A stretch of 29,056 nt of DNA from Methanomassiliicoccales archaeon (lineage in GTDB: Archaea > Thermoplasmatota > Thermoplasmata > SG8-5). Below the pieces are notes generated by a model. That model was not told the origin of the DNA, ran no database searches, and was given only the letters and a program-made list of their open reading frames with translations. The stretch spans positions 1-29,056 of the forward strand of contig DAOVXH010000004.1 of NCBI GenBank assembly GCA_030636255.1, read 5' to 3'. Positions 16,248 through 23,465 of this stretch are shown here, piece after piece (within the stretch, counting starts at the first letter, position 1; the number at the start of each line of letters is the position of its first letter). The position numbers and the translations under genes are program-made.

Positions 16248-17015
16248 ATGATTGATGACGTAGAAGTAACAAGAAAGATTTTCGAACGCTACTCCAGAGA
16301 ATTTCTGGACAATACCCAGGTGGATGTAATTATTGCCGGGGCTGGCCCAGCCGGTCTCACCGCTGCAAGAATACTGGCCAAAGCCGGGAAAAAAATCTTG
16401 ATTGTTGAAAGAAAGCTTGCCCCAGGAGGAGGAATGTGGGGCGGTGGAATGAATTACCCGGTCATTGTCATACAGCCAGAATCAAAACATCTCCTTGATG
16501 GAATCAATATACCAGTTCAGGATGCTGGTGATAATTATTACACTGCAGATTCAGTGGAATGTGTTGCAAAACTTTTGGCCAGCGCAATCGATGCTGGTGC
16601 AAAGGTCTGGAATGCTGTTACAGTCACAGATGTCATGATACGCCAGGAAAAAGTTGCTGGCGTTGTCATAAATTGGACCGGCGTGGACCTCACTGGAATG
16701 CATGTTGACCCATTGACCATCGGTGCAAAATATGTTCTTGATGGTACAGGCCATGATGCCAGCGTCTGCGAGGTTACCCACAGGAAGGCTGGAAAATTGA
16801 ATACACCTAGTGGGGGTGTTGAAGGAGAACGCTCCATGTGGGCCGAAGTGGGTGAGCAGACTGTGGTCGAAAATACCAAGGAAATATACCCTGGCCTCTA
16901 TGTTATTGGCATGGCTGCTAATGCAGTAATGGGAGCCCCAAGAATGGGGCCCATATTCGGCGGCATGCTCCTTTCCGGAGAAAAGGCAGCCAGGGAAATC
17001 CTGGAGAAATTATAG
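16248..17015 (+). CDS. thi4: Thiamine thiazole synthase Thi4 (archaeal, sulfide-dependent type)
   Basis: A 255-residue FAD/NAD-binding fold enzyme that makes adenosine thiazole from NAD and glycine in thiamine biosynthesis. The dinucleotide motif IIAGAGPAGLTAA lies at 28-40, followed by APGGGMWGGGMNYP. The active-site segment is GMHVDPLTI with His152 at the position of the sulfur-donating Cys of yeast Thi4. His at this position is the archaeal state, in which free sulfide is the sulfur source and the enzyme is catalytic rather than suicidal. C-terminal GMAANAVMGAPRMGPIFGGML is family-typical. A GTG at 16239 is part of the Shine-Dalgarno AAGGTG, so ATG 16248 is chosen. Its stop overlaps that of the convergent radical SAM gene by six bases. 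Archaeal members are sometimes mislabelled ribose-1,5-bisphosphate isomerase. Confidence 0.93.
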   Translation: MIDDVEVTRKIFERYSREFLDNTQVDVIIAGAGPAGLTAARILAKAGKKILIVERKLAPGGGMWGGGMNYPVIVIQPESKHLLDGINIPVQDAGDNYYTADSVECVAKLLASAIDAGAKVWNAVTVTDVMIRQEKVAGVVINWTGVDLTGMHVDPLTIGAKYVLDGTGHDASVCEVTHRKAGKLNTPSGGVEGERSMWAEVGEQTVVENTKEIYPGLYVIGMAANAVMGAPRMGPIFGGMLLSGEKAAREILEKL

Positions 17016-18071
17016 ACCCAGTTCCTTGGCAACTTCCCTTGCAGTATCTATGAAGCAATAATCACCATTTACACGCTGGAGCCAGCATGCTCCACGGCAC
17101 AGGTCTAAAACGTCACAATCCTTGCAGTCCTGGGGCACATCATCGAAGAGTGTTTCCCTGAATCGGGTGAAGCCCTTCCACCACATGTCTGCTATTGGAA
17201 CTTCCTTGACATTTCCTTCTGAGTATAATTCCGGGAACTCAAGTGCCGGACATCCCATAACCTCTCCGTCTGCCATTATTGTGAATGTGTTCCATCCGCA
17301 ACCGCAGAAGAATGGTGGCCTAATAACGCCATCCAGTGGTCCAAGATAACCGTGACCTTCGCAAACTTCGATATTGTGGCCTTTCTGCTTCATCTCATAG
17401 ACATACTTGAAGACCTTCTTCATTATCACAGGGTCATTCTTCATGCCAACTGCTCGGCCTTCTGGAACTATTGTCTGAATCCTGTGGCGCATACTTCCAT
17501 GTGCTACGCAATCATCGTAAATCAGAGGTATCTCGTCCACATTTTCTTCCATGTAAACTGTTGCTGTTGCAACCACTGGAAGTTCCATCTCTGTGAATAT
17601 ATCCAGGGCTTCCATGGCCTTTGCATAGGCTCCCTTTGTTCCCCTTATCTTGTCGTGATTGTCCCTGTAACCGTCAAGGCTCACCATAACGGAGAATGGC
17701 TCTGCTTCTTCAATCATCTTTCTGTTTTCTTTGATTGCAAATCCATTGGTAACAAAACCAGTCATTATGCCGCGTTCTTTGCATCGCTGCATGACCTCTG
17801 GAAAGTCAGGCCTTAGTATGGCCTCTCCACCGGTCAAGGACAGTACCTTGGTTCCCATCTCTGCCAGTTGGTCAATAACATTCAATATCTGCTCGGTTGT
17901 GAGCTCGTCGGGCTTTGCCTCGTCAGCAGCTGTTCCACAATGCGGGCATTTGAAATTACACTTGTGTGTGGCAATCCACTGGACATAAAATGGTGCCAGT
18001 GTTTTGTTCTCAAACTGCGTTCTGTATTCTTCCTCTGCTCTTATCTGTAAAGGTCTGTCATCATCTTTCAT
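17010..18071 (-). CDS. Radical SAM/SPASM enzyme, second maturase of a RiPP cluster
   Basis: A 353-residue radical SAM protein. CNFKCPHC (Cys38, 42, 45) binds the SAM cluster and LTGGEAI is the GGE motif. The SPASM domain has Cys256/258 and 274, then Cys316, 319, 325, 329 and 339 in the CX2CX5CX3C pattern, enough for two auxiliary [4Fe-4S] clusters. SPASM proteins commonly modify peptides (PqqE, MftC, sactisynthases); the NirJ/AhbC/AhbD heme enzymes share the architecture and are the main alternative. It starts one base after the preceding maturase stop, with GAGAGG upstream, so it is in the same transcript. There is no PqqD-like domain of its own; it may borrow peptide recognition from the first maturase. 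Confidence 0.85.
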   Translation of the reverse strand: MKDDDRPLQIRAEEEYRTQFENKTLAPFYVQWIATHKCNFKCPHCGTAADEAKPDELTTEQILNVIDQLAEMGTKVLSLTGGEAILRPDFPEVMQRCKERGIMTGFVTNGFAIKENRKMIEEAEPFSVMVSLDGYRDNHDKIRGTKGAYAKAMEALDIFTEMELPVVATATVYMEENVDEIPLIYDDCVAHGSMRHRIQTIVPEGRAVGMKNDPVIMKKVFKYVYEMKQKGHNIEVCEGHGYLGPLDGVIRPPFFCGCGWNTFTIMADGEVMGCPALEFPELYSEGNVKEVPIADMWWKGFTRFRETLFDDVPQDCKDCDVLDLCRGACWLQRVNGDYCFIDTAREVAKELGL

Positions 18072-18072
18072 A

Positions 18073-19473
18073 TTAATCCCTCTCTTCAATTTTTTCATTA
18101 GCTTCAAAATCATTGACCATCTTCTGCCAGCGCTGGTCAACGTCATACTTTCTTCCCATCTTTTTCATGGTTGAGGTCCAGATGGATTCTTCAAACAATC
18201 TCTTGTGCATATCACAGAATATATCAGGTGCTCTTATGGTATCATGCTTCGAGTATGCATGCATTCTGCATCCTCCAGCACAATAATAGCGCCACTCACA
18301 GTCAGAACATTCCTCTATGGTCTCCACGCTTGTTTCACGCCATTCATGGAACACCGAAGAATTATCCCAGATGTTTTGAAGGCTATCTTCTCTGATATTG
18401 CCTGCAAGAAACTCTGGAAGCTGTGATGCCTGACATGGATAGATGCTTCCATCGGAGTCCAGGCTGATACTGTTTATTGCAGCACCACAATTATAGCCAT
18501 ATTTAGTAATGACTGGCCCTGCGGCTGACTTCTTATTGTCCAGAGGAACATCTGAGTTTAATTCCCTGCTGGTCTTGTCAATATCCCACCATGCATTCAG
18601 CAGCTCCAATACAGTGGGCTGGCTGCTGTTCTCGCCCTTCCCGATGGCCATCAATGGAGGGCTTTTCACACTGGCAAGGCCGTACTTGTTTGCCACCCTC
18701 ACCAGATGATCCAGTTCATTGCAGTTTTTATTGGTAACCACCGCATTGATATATGGATTGATGCCAGCATTAACAAAGTTCTCTATGGCCTTAATGGCAG
18801 CATCATAGGAACCTTTTCCTCGCATCTCATCGTGTATCTCTCTTGGACCGTCAAGGCTCACCTGTACAGAGCAGAAATTGTTCTTGATTCGCTCTGCCAT
18901 CTCCTCATCTACCAGAATACCATTTGTGGCCATTATTAGTGATATGTCATACTTTTGAGCATGCGCCACAATATCCCAGAAATCCTCCCGCATCAGAGGT
19001 TCACCGCCACTAATGGCGATTGTCTGGTTATCTCCACCCATTTCATGGAACTGATCAATGAAATTGAAAATCTCCTCGGTGGTAAGCTCATTTTCCATTT
19101 CCTGGCCTGCGGTAATGTAGCAGTACTTGCAACGTAAATTACATCTGTGGGTTATATGCATCCAGGCCATCTGAATGGTTATGTCTGGTGGGGTAGCCTC
19201 AAAGGTCACTCCAGAGCCTTCAAGCATTCCCATTCCTTTCAGGGTTTCAATAAGAGCTCCCAGGTCCTTCAATAGTTCCTCTTTTGGCAAATCATACTTC
19301 TGGGCCAAAGAAGAAACAATGTCATCCAGGGAATTCTGGCCGTCCATCATCTCAATGGAAAAAATTGCCTTTTCGAAGGCCACAAACCAATCTGGCTTAT
19401 CCGGGTTCAGGCACAGAAATAAATCCTCGTAATTCTTTATGACTATATCGTCAATAACTTTTGGTCCATTCAA
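18073..19473 (-). CDS. PqqD-like/radical SAM/SPASM peptide maturase
   Basis: A 466-residue protein. Residues 1-90 resemble PqqD, a RiPP recognition element (FEKAIFSIEMMDGQNSLDDI, then a helical pair). The radical SAM core has CNLRCKYC (Cys111, 115, 118) and SGGEPL at 155-160. The SPASM domain has Cys329, 347, 389, 392, 398, 402 and 420. The C-terminal 45 residues are charged. Such fused PqqD-SPASM enzymes install thioether or carbon-carbon links in ribosomal peptides. The start is a TTG at 19473, because the next in-frame ATG is at residue 42 and a GGAGAGGG site lies upstream. A small Cys/Gly peptide is encoded 107 bp upstream on the same strand. The chemistry installed is not predictable from sequence alone. 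Confidence 0.88.
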   Translation of the reverse strand: MNGPKVIDDIVIKNYEDLFLCLNPDKPDWFVAFEKAIFSIEMMDGQNSLDDIVSSLAQKYDLPKEELLKDLGALIETLKGMGMLEGSGVTFEATPPDITIQMAWMHITHRCNLRCKYCYITAGQEMENELTTEEIFNFIDQFHEMGGDNQTIAISGGEPLMREDFWDIVAHAQKYDISLIMATNGILVDEEMAERIKNNFCSVQVSLDGPREIHDEMRGKGSYDAAIKAIENFVNAGINPYINAVVTNKNCNELDHLVRVANKYGLASVKSPPLMAIGKGENSSQPTVLELLNAWWDIDKTSRELNSDVPLDNKKSAAGPVITKYGYNCGAAINSISLDSDGSIYPCQASQLPEFLAGNIREDSLQNIWDNSSVFHEWRETSVETIEECSDCEWRYYCAGGCRMHAYSKHDTIRAPDIFCDMHKRLFEESIWTSTMKKMGRKYDVDQRWQKMVNDFEANEKIEERD

Positions 19474-19520
19474 TTCATCCCTCTCCTAAATATTTTAAAT
19501 ATCAAAAATAAATATTAAAA

Positions 19521-19550
19521 GGGGCTTGAGTGTAAAACACCCACCGCCCC
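19521..19550 (-). terminator. Hairpin between precursor peptide and maturase
   Basis: On the minus strand GGGGC...TGT-TTT-ACA...GCCCC forms a hairpin with five-pair G-C base and an upper TGT/ACA stem, followed by TTTTAATATTTATTTTTG. Its position favours partial termination, giving more precursor than enzyme mRNA, an arrangement common in peptide biosynthesis operons. Confidence 0.65.
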
Positions 19551-19579
19551 AATTTTATGTTTTTTATTCTCTAACGAGT

Positions 19580-19699
19580 TTATGGCTTGACACCAATGAA
19601 AATTCCGTATTTCATTCCAATGTCTGTGCATGGTGGTTTGCCGCCGTTGCAGCCGTTGTAACCACCGGCATTCTCGCTCTGATTTACTATATCGCTCAC
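19580..19699 (-). CDS. Candidate RiPP precursor peptide (39 aa)
   Basis: A GTG-started ORF with a near-perfect Shine-Dalgarno GGAGGTG (19705-19711) five bases upstream. The peptide has a short polar leader (residues 1-11, MSDIVNQSENA). A Gly/Cys region, GGYNGCNGGKPPC at 12-24, has Cys17 and Cys24, and a hydrophobic tail GMKYGIFIGVKP occupies 28-39. It is encoded directly upstream of the PqqD/radical SAM maturase on the same strand, with its own promoter and a downstream terminator hairpin. Two Cys in a Gly/Pro-rich segment would suit thioether bridging, but crosslinks at Tyr, Lys, Asn or Phe are equally possible. I do not recognise the sequence as a known family. Coding status rests on ribosome binding site, context and composition. 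Confidence 0.7.
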   Translation of the reverse strand: MSDIVNQSENAGGYNGCNGGKPPCTDIGMKYGIFIGVKP

Positions 19700-19761
19700 T
19701 TTTTCACCTCCAACATATTTCGTGGATTGTAGGTTCAATCCTGTCCCTTGCATTGCCCTAT

Positions 19762-19775
19762 CGTATATAAAGCTG
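19762..19775 (-). promoter_or_regulatory. Promoter of the precursor peptide gene
   Basis: On the minus strand CTTTATATACG lies about 65 bases before the GTG, predicting transcription from about 19738 with a short leader. A second TATA-like AATTTATATAG is about 25 bases further upstream (near 19787-19799). Confidence 0.5.
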
Positions 19776-19843
19776 CCGAAAAATTACTATATAAATTTAA
19801 CTATGATTTGAGCGTGAAATAGAGTATATTATATAAAATGTAA

Positions 19844-19866
19844 AAATAGCCCTCGGAATGCTATTT
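19844..19866 (-). terminator. Terminator after the ABC exporter genes
   Basis: On the minus strand AAATAGC/GCTATTT forms a 7-bp stem followed by TTTACATTTT, 23 bases after the permease stop. It separates exporter and precursor transcription units. Confidence 0.5.
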
Positions 19867-19889
19867 TATTTCGTATTTTCATATAATAA

Positions 19890-20783
19890 TCATGCGCCCC
19901 ATTTCGCCAGGTTGCCGTCCCTCTCTGCCTTGTGCATGCCTTTCCTGAACAAGAATATGCCTATTGACAGGAATATAACAGTAAATATCAATAACATGAA
20001 AATATCATTCATTATTATGGGCATGTCCGTGGCCTGATTCATTGCAGGGTTCAGAAGACGCCTGAAGGCATCCAGTGCATATGTATGTGGGAATATTCTG
20101 GACAGGTAGTACATGGGAGGAAATACCTCAAGATATACCTCAGGAGGGAAGAACGAGCCAGAGACAAGGCCAGCAAATGTTGCAAAGAACCAATTAACAG
20201 GTTCAGCGCCACCCTTCACATCCAATAATAGGAAAGTACTGGCTGAGATAAGTCCCAGACCACTTATGGATAAAATTGCAAGTAATAGGACAGTAATCAG
20301 AATAAAAATATTAGATGGCACGGCAATTATGGCACCAAGTAGGGAAACCCCAACAAGAATGTAAAACAGGATATTGAGCGTGGAGGAAATCAGTGCCCTT
20401 ATAAGTACCACAATCAGATAATTGTAGAACTTAACTGGTGATGATAGAATAATCTCCAGCCAGTTATTGAAATATGTCTCGGAAATTACACTACGCACCG
20501 CTATGAGACAAACATTTGCATATGCAAAGAAGGCCACACCAATAAGAACGAATGTAAAGAAATCACCGCCGTACTCTGCAAAATAAGTTGCATCTGGCTG
20601 TATCACATAATTTAGAAAGAAAAATGACAGTATGGCCACAATGGATGAAATAGTTCCAACAATGGCACTTATCTTGAACCTCATCCATAGATAATAATGG
20701 CGGGTGTACATGGCCCTAACAAAGTCTAGCTTACCCCTGAATGACATTGAGGTCTTAACTGGAACAATTGCCTTTTCGCTCAT
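19890..20783 (-). CDS. ABC-2 type transporter permease
   Basis: A 297-residue membrane protein with about six transmembrane helices in ABC-2 arrangement. A cytoplasmic N-terminus (YTRHYYLWMRFK) precedes the first helix, and the conserved segment ETYFNNWLEIILSSPV lies between helices 2 and 3. A C-terminal cluster FPPMYYLSRIFPHTYALDAFRRLL precedes the last helix. ABC-2 permeases usually export drugs, lipids, polysaccharides or peptides. The start overlaps the ATPase stop by four bases (ATGA), so they are translationally coupled. Location directly upstream of the precursor peptide suggests it exports the mature peptide or confers self-immunity; that is inference from context. Confidence 0.85.
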   Translation of the reverse strand: MSEKAIVPVKTSMSFRGKLDFVRAMYTRHYYLWMRFKISAIVGTISSIVAILSFFFLNYVIQPDATYFAEYGGDFFTFVLIGVAFFAYANVCLIAVRSVISETYFNNWLEIILSSPVKFYNYLIVVLIRALISSTLNILFYILVGVSLLGAIIAVPSNIFILITVLLLAILSISGLGLISASTFLLLDVKGGAEPVNWFFATFAGLVSGSFFPPEVYLEVFPPMYYLSRIFPHTYALDAFRRLLNPAMNQATDMPIIMNDIFMLLIFTVIFLSIGIFLFRKGMHKAERDGNLAKWGA

Positions 20784-21805
20784 GCCTCACCTCTTTCTTT
20801 CATTACCTGAACAAATATATCATTCAATGTTGGAGTTTGTATATCCACTCTATGAACCTTGCAAAATTCTTTTGAAATGTCAATAATATGTGGAGCTAAG
20901 CGATGCATTTCTTTGCCATAAATCGCAAGTCTGCTGGCCCCAGGAATGATGTCTTCGGGGTCTTTTTGAAACTCAACATGAAGTATCAAATCCAGTCCAA
21001 TTAGCTCTTTGGCCAGGTCTTTGATATTGCCAGATATATCAAGCAATAACAAATCATCTGATAACTGTTTTCTAAGTTCCTCGGCTGTCCCAACCTTCAC
21101 TATCTGGCCCTTGTCTAGAATTACCACTCTATCGCATACCTTCTCTGCTTCCCACAGATTATGTGTTGCCAGGACCACAGTAGTACCTCTCTTGGCCAAA
21201 TTTTCCCTGATAAAATTACGAATAAATTCACTTGAATAGGGGTCAATATTGGTTGTTGGTTCATCAAGCAGATAAATCGGCCTATCAATCATTAAGCATC
21301 TGGCAAGGTTGAGCTTTTGTCTCATTCCTGCACTGAGATTTTCAGTGAACTCTTTCTTTTTGTCACCGAGACCTACCGTGTCCAGTGCCTTGTCGGCTGC
21401 CTTAATTGCCTCATCATGTCTCAGGCCCATGAAAACGCCCCAGAACAGGAGCAGCTTGTCAAGAGGATACTTGTAATCAAAAATGATCCAGCCACCGGCC
21501 CTCAGGAAATTGCAGGAGCAGCGCACTTCATGCCTATCTTCCACAATATCAAGACCATTAACAAGAACTTTACCACTATCTGGGTACAGGAACCCGGCCA
21601 TAACCTTCAACATGGTAGTCTTGCCTGCTCCATTTGGCCCCAAAATACCAATAACCTCGCCTTTTTTCACCTGAAGATTAACACCATCCAGGGCATCAAT
21701 ATATTTTCTCTTGTCCTTGCTCATGCTCTCCTTAAAATTATCCAGCCAGTTATTTTCTGGATCTTTTTTCGGATACCGCTTGTGAAGCCCTCTTATGTCT
21801 ATCAT
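20780..21805 (-). CDS. ABC transporter ATP-binding protein
   Basis: The nucleotide-binding subunit partnering the ABC-2 permease. Walker A is GILGPNGAGKTTML, the signature is a variant LSAGMRQKL in place of LSGGQ, Walker B is PIYLLDEPTTNIDP, and the H-loop is LATHN. About 100 residues follow the ATPase core, a C-terminal domain seen in export-type DRA/NodI-like subunits. An ATG at 21895 would add 30 residues with no family counterpart. ATG 21805 (or 21808), just before IDIRGLHKRY, fits the family start, giving 341 residues. A minus-strand TATA-like TTTAAA lies near 21857-21862. It is divergent from the small winged-helix gene at 21935. Confidence 0.87.
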   Translation of the reverse strand: MIDIRGLHKRYPKKDPENNWLDNFKESMSKDKRKYIDALDGVNLQVKKGEVIGILGPNGAGKTTMLKVMAGFLYPDSGKVLVNGLDIVEDRHEVRCSCNFLRAGGWIIFDYKYPLDKLLLFWGVFMGLRHDEAIKAADKALDTVGLGDKKKEFTENLSAGMRQKLNLARCLMIDRPIYLLDEPTTNIDPYSSEFIRNFIRENLAKRGTTVVLATHNLWEAEKVCDRVVILDKGQIVKVGTAEELRKQLSDDLLLLDISGNIKDLAKELIGLDLILHVEFQKDPEDIIPGASRLAIYGKEMHRLAPHIIDISKEFCKVHRVDIQTPTLNDIFVQVMKERGEA

Positions 21806-21934
21806 CATTCTTTCGGCCAAATTCCCTTCTCCGTTGAGTGCCGAAATCCGGCCACCTTTAAATTGTTTGTCATTAGTGATAATACTCCACATCACCCCAA
21901 GATTTATAGTGAAGTTGAACTATGGGCTGCCAGC

Positions 21935-22321
21935 ATGACTGATGAAATTGAATATCTAGCCAAACGCATAAGGGATCGACCGGACAATGTTCTTTCGGTT
22001 TCAGATTTAGCTTCCGAGCTACAGCTTCCAGAATTGCAGGTGGCCAGGGATATCAAGGATATTGTCAAGCGCGACGGATTCTTTGACATAGGAGACCACA
22101 GCATCATGTTCACTGGAAATACCGAGCTGGCAGCCTTCGAGATATTCAAGACCGCAGCAGCAAATATCACATTTGACGAGTTCATCAAGCACCAGGAACA
22201 GCCACACCTTCTCATGAGACTCTCCAGGGACAGAACAGTGGCATGCAAGAACAATCCAGAGAAATTACTTCAGGATGCAATAAAAGAGAAGGAAATCAAT
22301 AGGGGGAATACAGTTAGCTAG
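21935..22321 (+). CDS. Small winged-helix protein of unknown function
   Basis: 128 residues starting MTDEIEYLAKRI. The N-terminal 65 residues look like a winged helix (VLSVSDLASELQLPELQVAR, then IVKRDGFFDIGDHSIMF). The remainder is alpha-helical and charged, without catalytic motifs I can name. A TATA-like ATTTATAG (21902-21909) lies about 26 bases before the ATG, so the transcript is probably leaderless or nearly so. It ends next to the basic ORF that follows. It may act as a regulator or as an RNA/DNA-binding accessory; nothing ties it to the adjacent exporter except the divergent position. Confidence 0.6.
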   Translation: MTDEIEYLAKRIRDRPDNVLSVSDLASELQLPELQVARDIKDIVKRDGFFDIGDHSIMFTGNTELAAFEIFKTAAANITFDEFIKHQEQPHLLMRLSRDRTVACKNNPEKLLQDAIKEKEINRGNTVS

Positions 22322-22637
22322 AAGAAGAAGTGCCCCCCCCAGGAAGAGAGGCGCCAAGGCTTATAAAAGACCGCAAAAGAAGGTTCAGACACCAAAGAAG
22401 AGACGGCTTAATCTGAGAAAAACTATAGAGTTCAAGTATGAGCTGGACAAGGTTTTGGTAGGACTTGATGAAACAATTATTGGCACACTCAGAGGTTCCA
22501 TATATGCAAAAGCCGATAAAATGGAGCAGACTGTGGCCATAGAGTTCATAGAGTCCAAGGTTGAAGAGAAGATAATTGACAAGGAAATTGGAGATGAACT
22601 TTCCAGGCTTGTTAGAAAATATTGTACCTACCGATAG
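22308..22637 (+). CDS. Small basic hypothetical protein, start unresolved
   Basis: An open frame ending at TAG 22635-22637. Its N-terminal part is very basic (ARRRSAPPRKRGAKAYKRPQ), followed by an acidic, helical 65-residue part (EFKYELDKVLVGLDETIIG...KADKMEQTVAIEFIESKVEE). The composition looks coding, but there is no ATG, GTG or TTG before codon 50 (TTG 22455). A C8 run at 22333-22340 follows a GTG at 22330 in another frame, and one extra C would join that GTG to this frame. It could be a sequencing slip, a programmed frameshift, or a gene using ATA at 22308. I do not recognise the family. It overlaps the end of the preceding gene. Confidence 0.5.
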   Translation: MQLARRRSAPPRKRGAKAYKRPQKKVQTPKKRRLNLRKTIEFKYELDKVLVGLDETIIGTLRGSIYAKADKMEQTVAIEFIESKVEEKIIDKEIGDELSRLVRKYCTYR

Positions 22638-22657
22638 ACTCTATCGATAGTTTTTTT
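22632..22657 (+). terminator. Hairpin plus T-run
   Basis: CGATAG-ACT-CTATCG (22632-22646) is followed by ATAG and seven T's. It overlaps the stop codon of the basic hypothetical gene and should end that transcript. Confidence 0.65.
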
Positions 22658-22692
22658 ATCTCTTGATACTATTACTATACAGTGAGAATGTT

Positions 22693-22751
22693 AATATCCG
22701 CAAAAGCAAGTTTTGTGGACTGCGCGGAGACCCTTTGGGTCTACGCTGGCC
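22693..22751 (+). repeat. Palindromic intergenic element, copy B
   Basis: AATATCCGCAAAA (22693-22705) and CTGCGCGGA (22720-22728) are followed by the AGACCC-TTT-GGGTCT hairpin (22728-22742) and CTGGCC (22746-22751). These match the outer blocks of the element at 7743-7818, while the hairpin stem differs in sequence but keeps a three-base loop. Confidence 0.45.
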
Positions 22752-22754
22752 TTA

Positions 22755-22779
22755 ATCAACGATGCGTGGCATCGTTGAT
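22755..22779 (+). repeat. Perfect 10-bp palindrome before the metallo-hydrolase gene
   Basis: ATCAACGATG and CATCGTTGAT flank a five-base loop. It lies 16 bases before the ATG at 22795, so in the mRNA it would abut the ribosome binding site GGAGGG and could act as an operator or a translation-control hairpin. Confidence 0.7.
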
Positions 22780-22794
22780 ATTGGAGGGAATACA

Positions 22795-23439
22795 ATGAGA
22801 ATAAGGTGGCACGGACACGCATGCTTTGAGTTTGAAGATGAGAATGAAATAGTACTGGTAACAGACCCACATGATGGAAAATCCATCGGAATAAAACAGC
22901 CAGTGGTAATTGCAGACATAGTTACAATGAGCCATGACCATTTTGACCACAATGCAGAAAGGATTGTCCAGGGCAATGACAAGAAACTTGTAACTGGCTC
23001 CAGGGCAAGAACAGTAAAAGGCATTCCAATCAATGGAGTGGACAGCTTCCATGACGAGGAAAAAGGAGCCAAGCGCGGTGAGAATGTCATGTACAAGTTT
23101 GAAATGGACGGCCTCAATATCTGCCATCTTGGGGATCTGGGCGAATTACTGGATGAAAAGCAAGTAAGCCAGATTGGCGAGGTCGATATACTATTCATAC
23201 CGGTAGGCGGAACATTCACCCTGGATGCAGAAGGGGCCTGGAAGACCATTAAAGAAATTAACCCGAGAGTTGTGGTGCCGATGCATTTCAGAGTTGGCGG
23301 ATTATCCCTGTCCATATCATCGGTTGATGGGTTTTTGGAGATGGTGGATTCAGATCTGGTTGTCAAGGTTGGTAATGAAATAGAACTGACAAGGGATGAT
23401 TTTCCTGAAGGGCAGGAAGTTTGGGTTTTTTCGCTGTAG
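22795..23439 (+). CDS. UlaG-like metallo-beta-lactamase-fold hydrolase
   Basis: A 214-residue protein of the metal-dependent hydrolase group that includes UPF0173 and UlaG. It begins MRIRWHGHACFEFE, with the metal motif SHDHFDHN (His47, His49, Asp51, His52), then HLGDLGELL, IPVGGTFTLDAEGAW and VVVPMHFR. These supply the remaining His/Asp ligands of a binuclear zinc site. The substrate is unknown. Relatives annotated as L-ascorbate-6-phosphate lactonase show the fold but not necessarily the activity here. GGAGGGAATACA before ATG 22795 fixes the start; the longer frame from 22762 would run through the palindrome. It stands alone, convergent with the eif6 operon. Confidence 0.85.
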   Translation: MRIRWHGHACFEFEDENEIVLVTDPHDGKSIGIKQPVVIADIVTMSHDHFDHNAERIVQGNDKKLVTGSRARTVKGIPINGVDSFHDEEKGAKRGENVMYKFEMDGLNICHLGDLGELLDEKQVSQIGEVDILFIPVGGTFTLDAEGAWKTIKEINPRVVVPMHFRVGGLSLSISSVDGFLEMVDSDLVVKVGNEIELTRDDFPEGQEVWVFSL

Positions 23440-23465
23440 AAAATTAAGTATCTGGGAATCTAAAA

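Noticed and set aside
17010..18071. Heme-pathway enzyme (AhbC/AhbD/NirJ-like)
   Set aside because: The same radical SAM/SPASM architecture is possible, but the one-base spacing to a PqqD-fused maturase and nearby peptide and exporter favour peptide modification. It is not fully excluded.
19696..19719. Six-codon ORF (MLEVKK) overlapping the precursor start
   Set aside because: It consists mostly of the Shine-Dalgarno sequence itself and is too short to be meaningful.
19526..19732. 68-codon plus-strand ORF across the precursor peptide region
   Set aside because: It has no ribosome site and opposes the RiPP operon. The minus-strand 39-codon frame has a strong GGAGGTG and fits context far better.
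21317..21934. Long plus-strand extension upstream of the small winged-helix gene
   Set aside because: It is antisense to the well-supported ABC ATPase; the real start is ATG 21935, where the winged helix begins.
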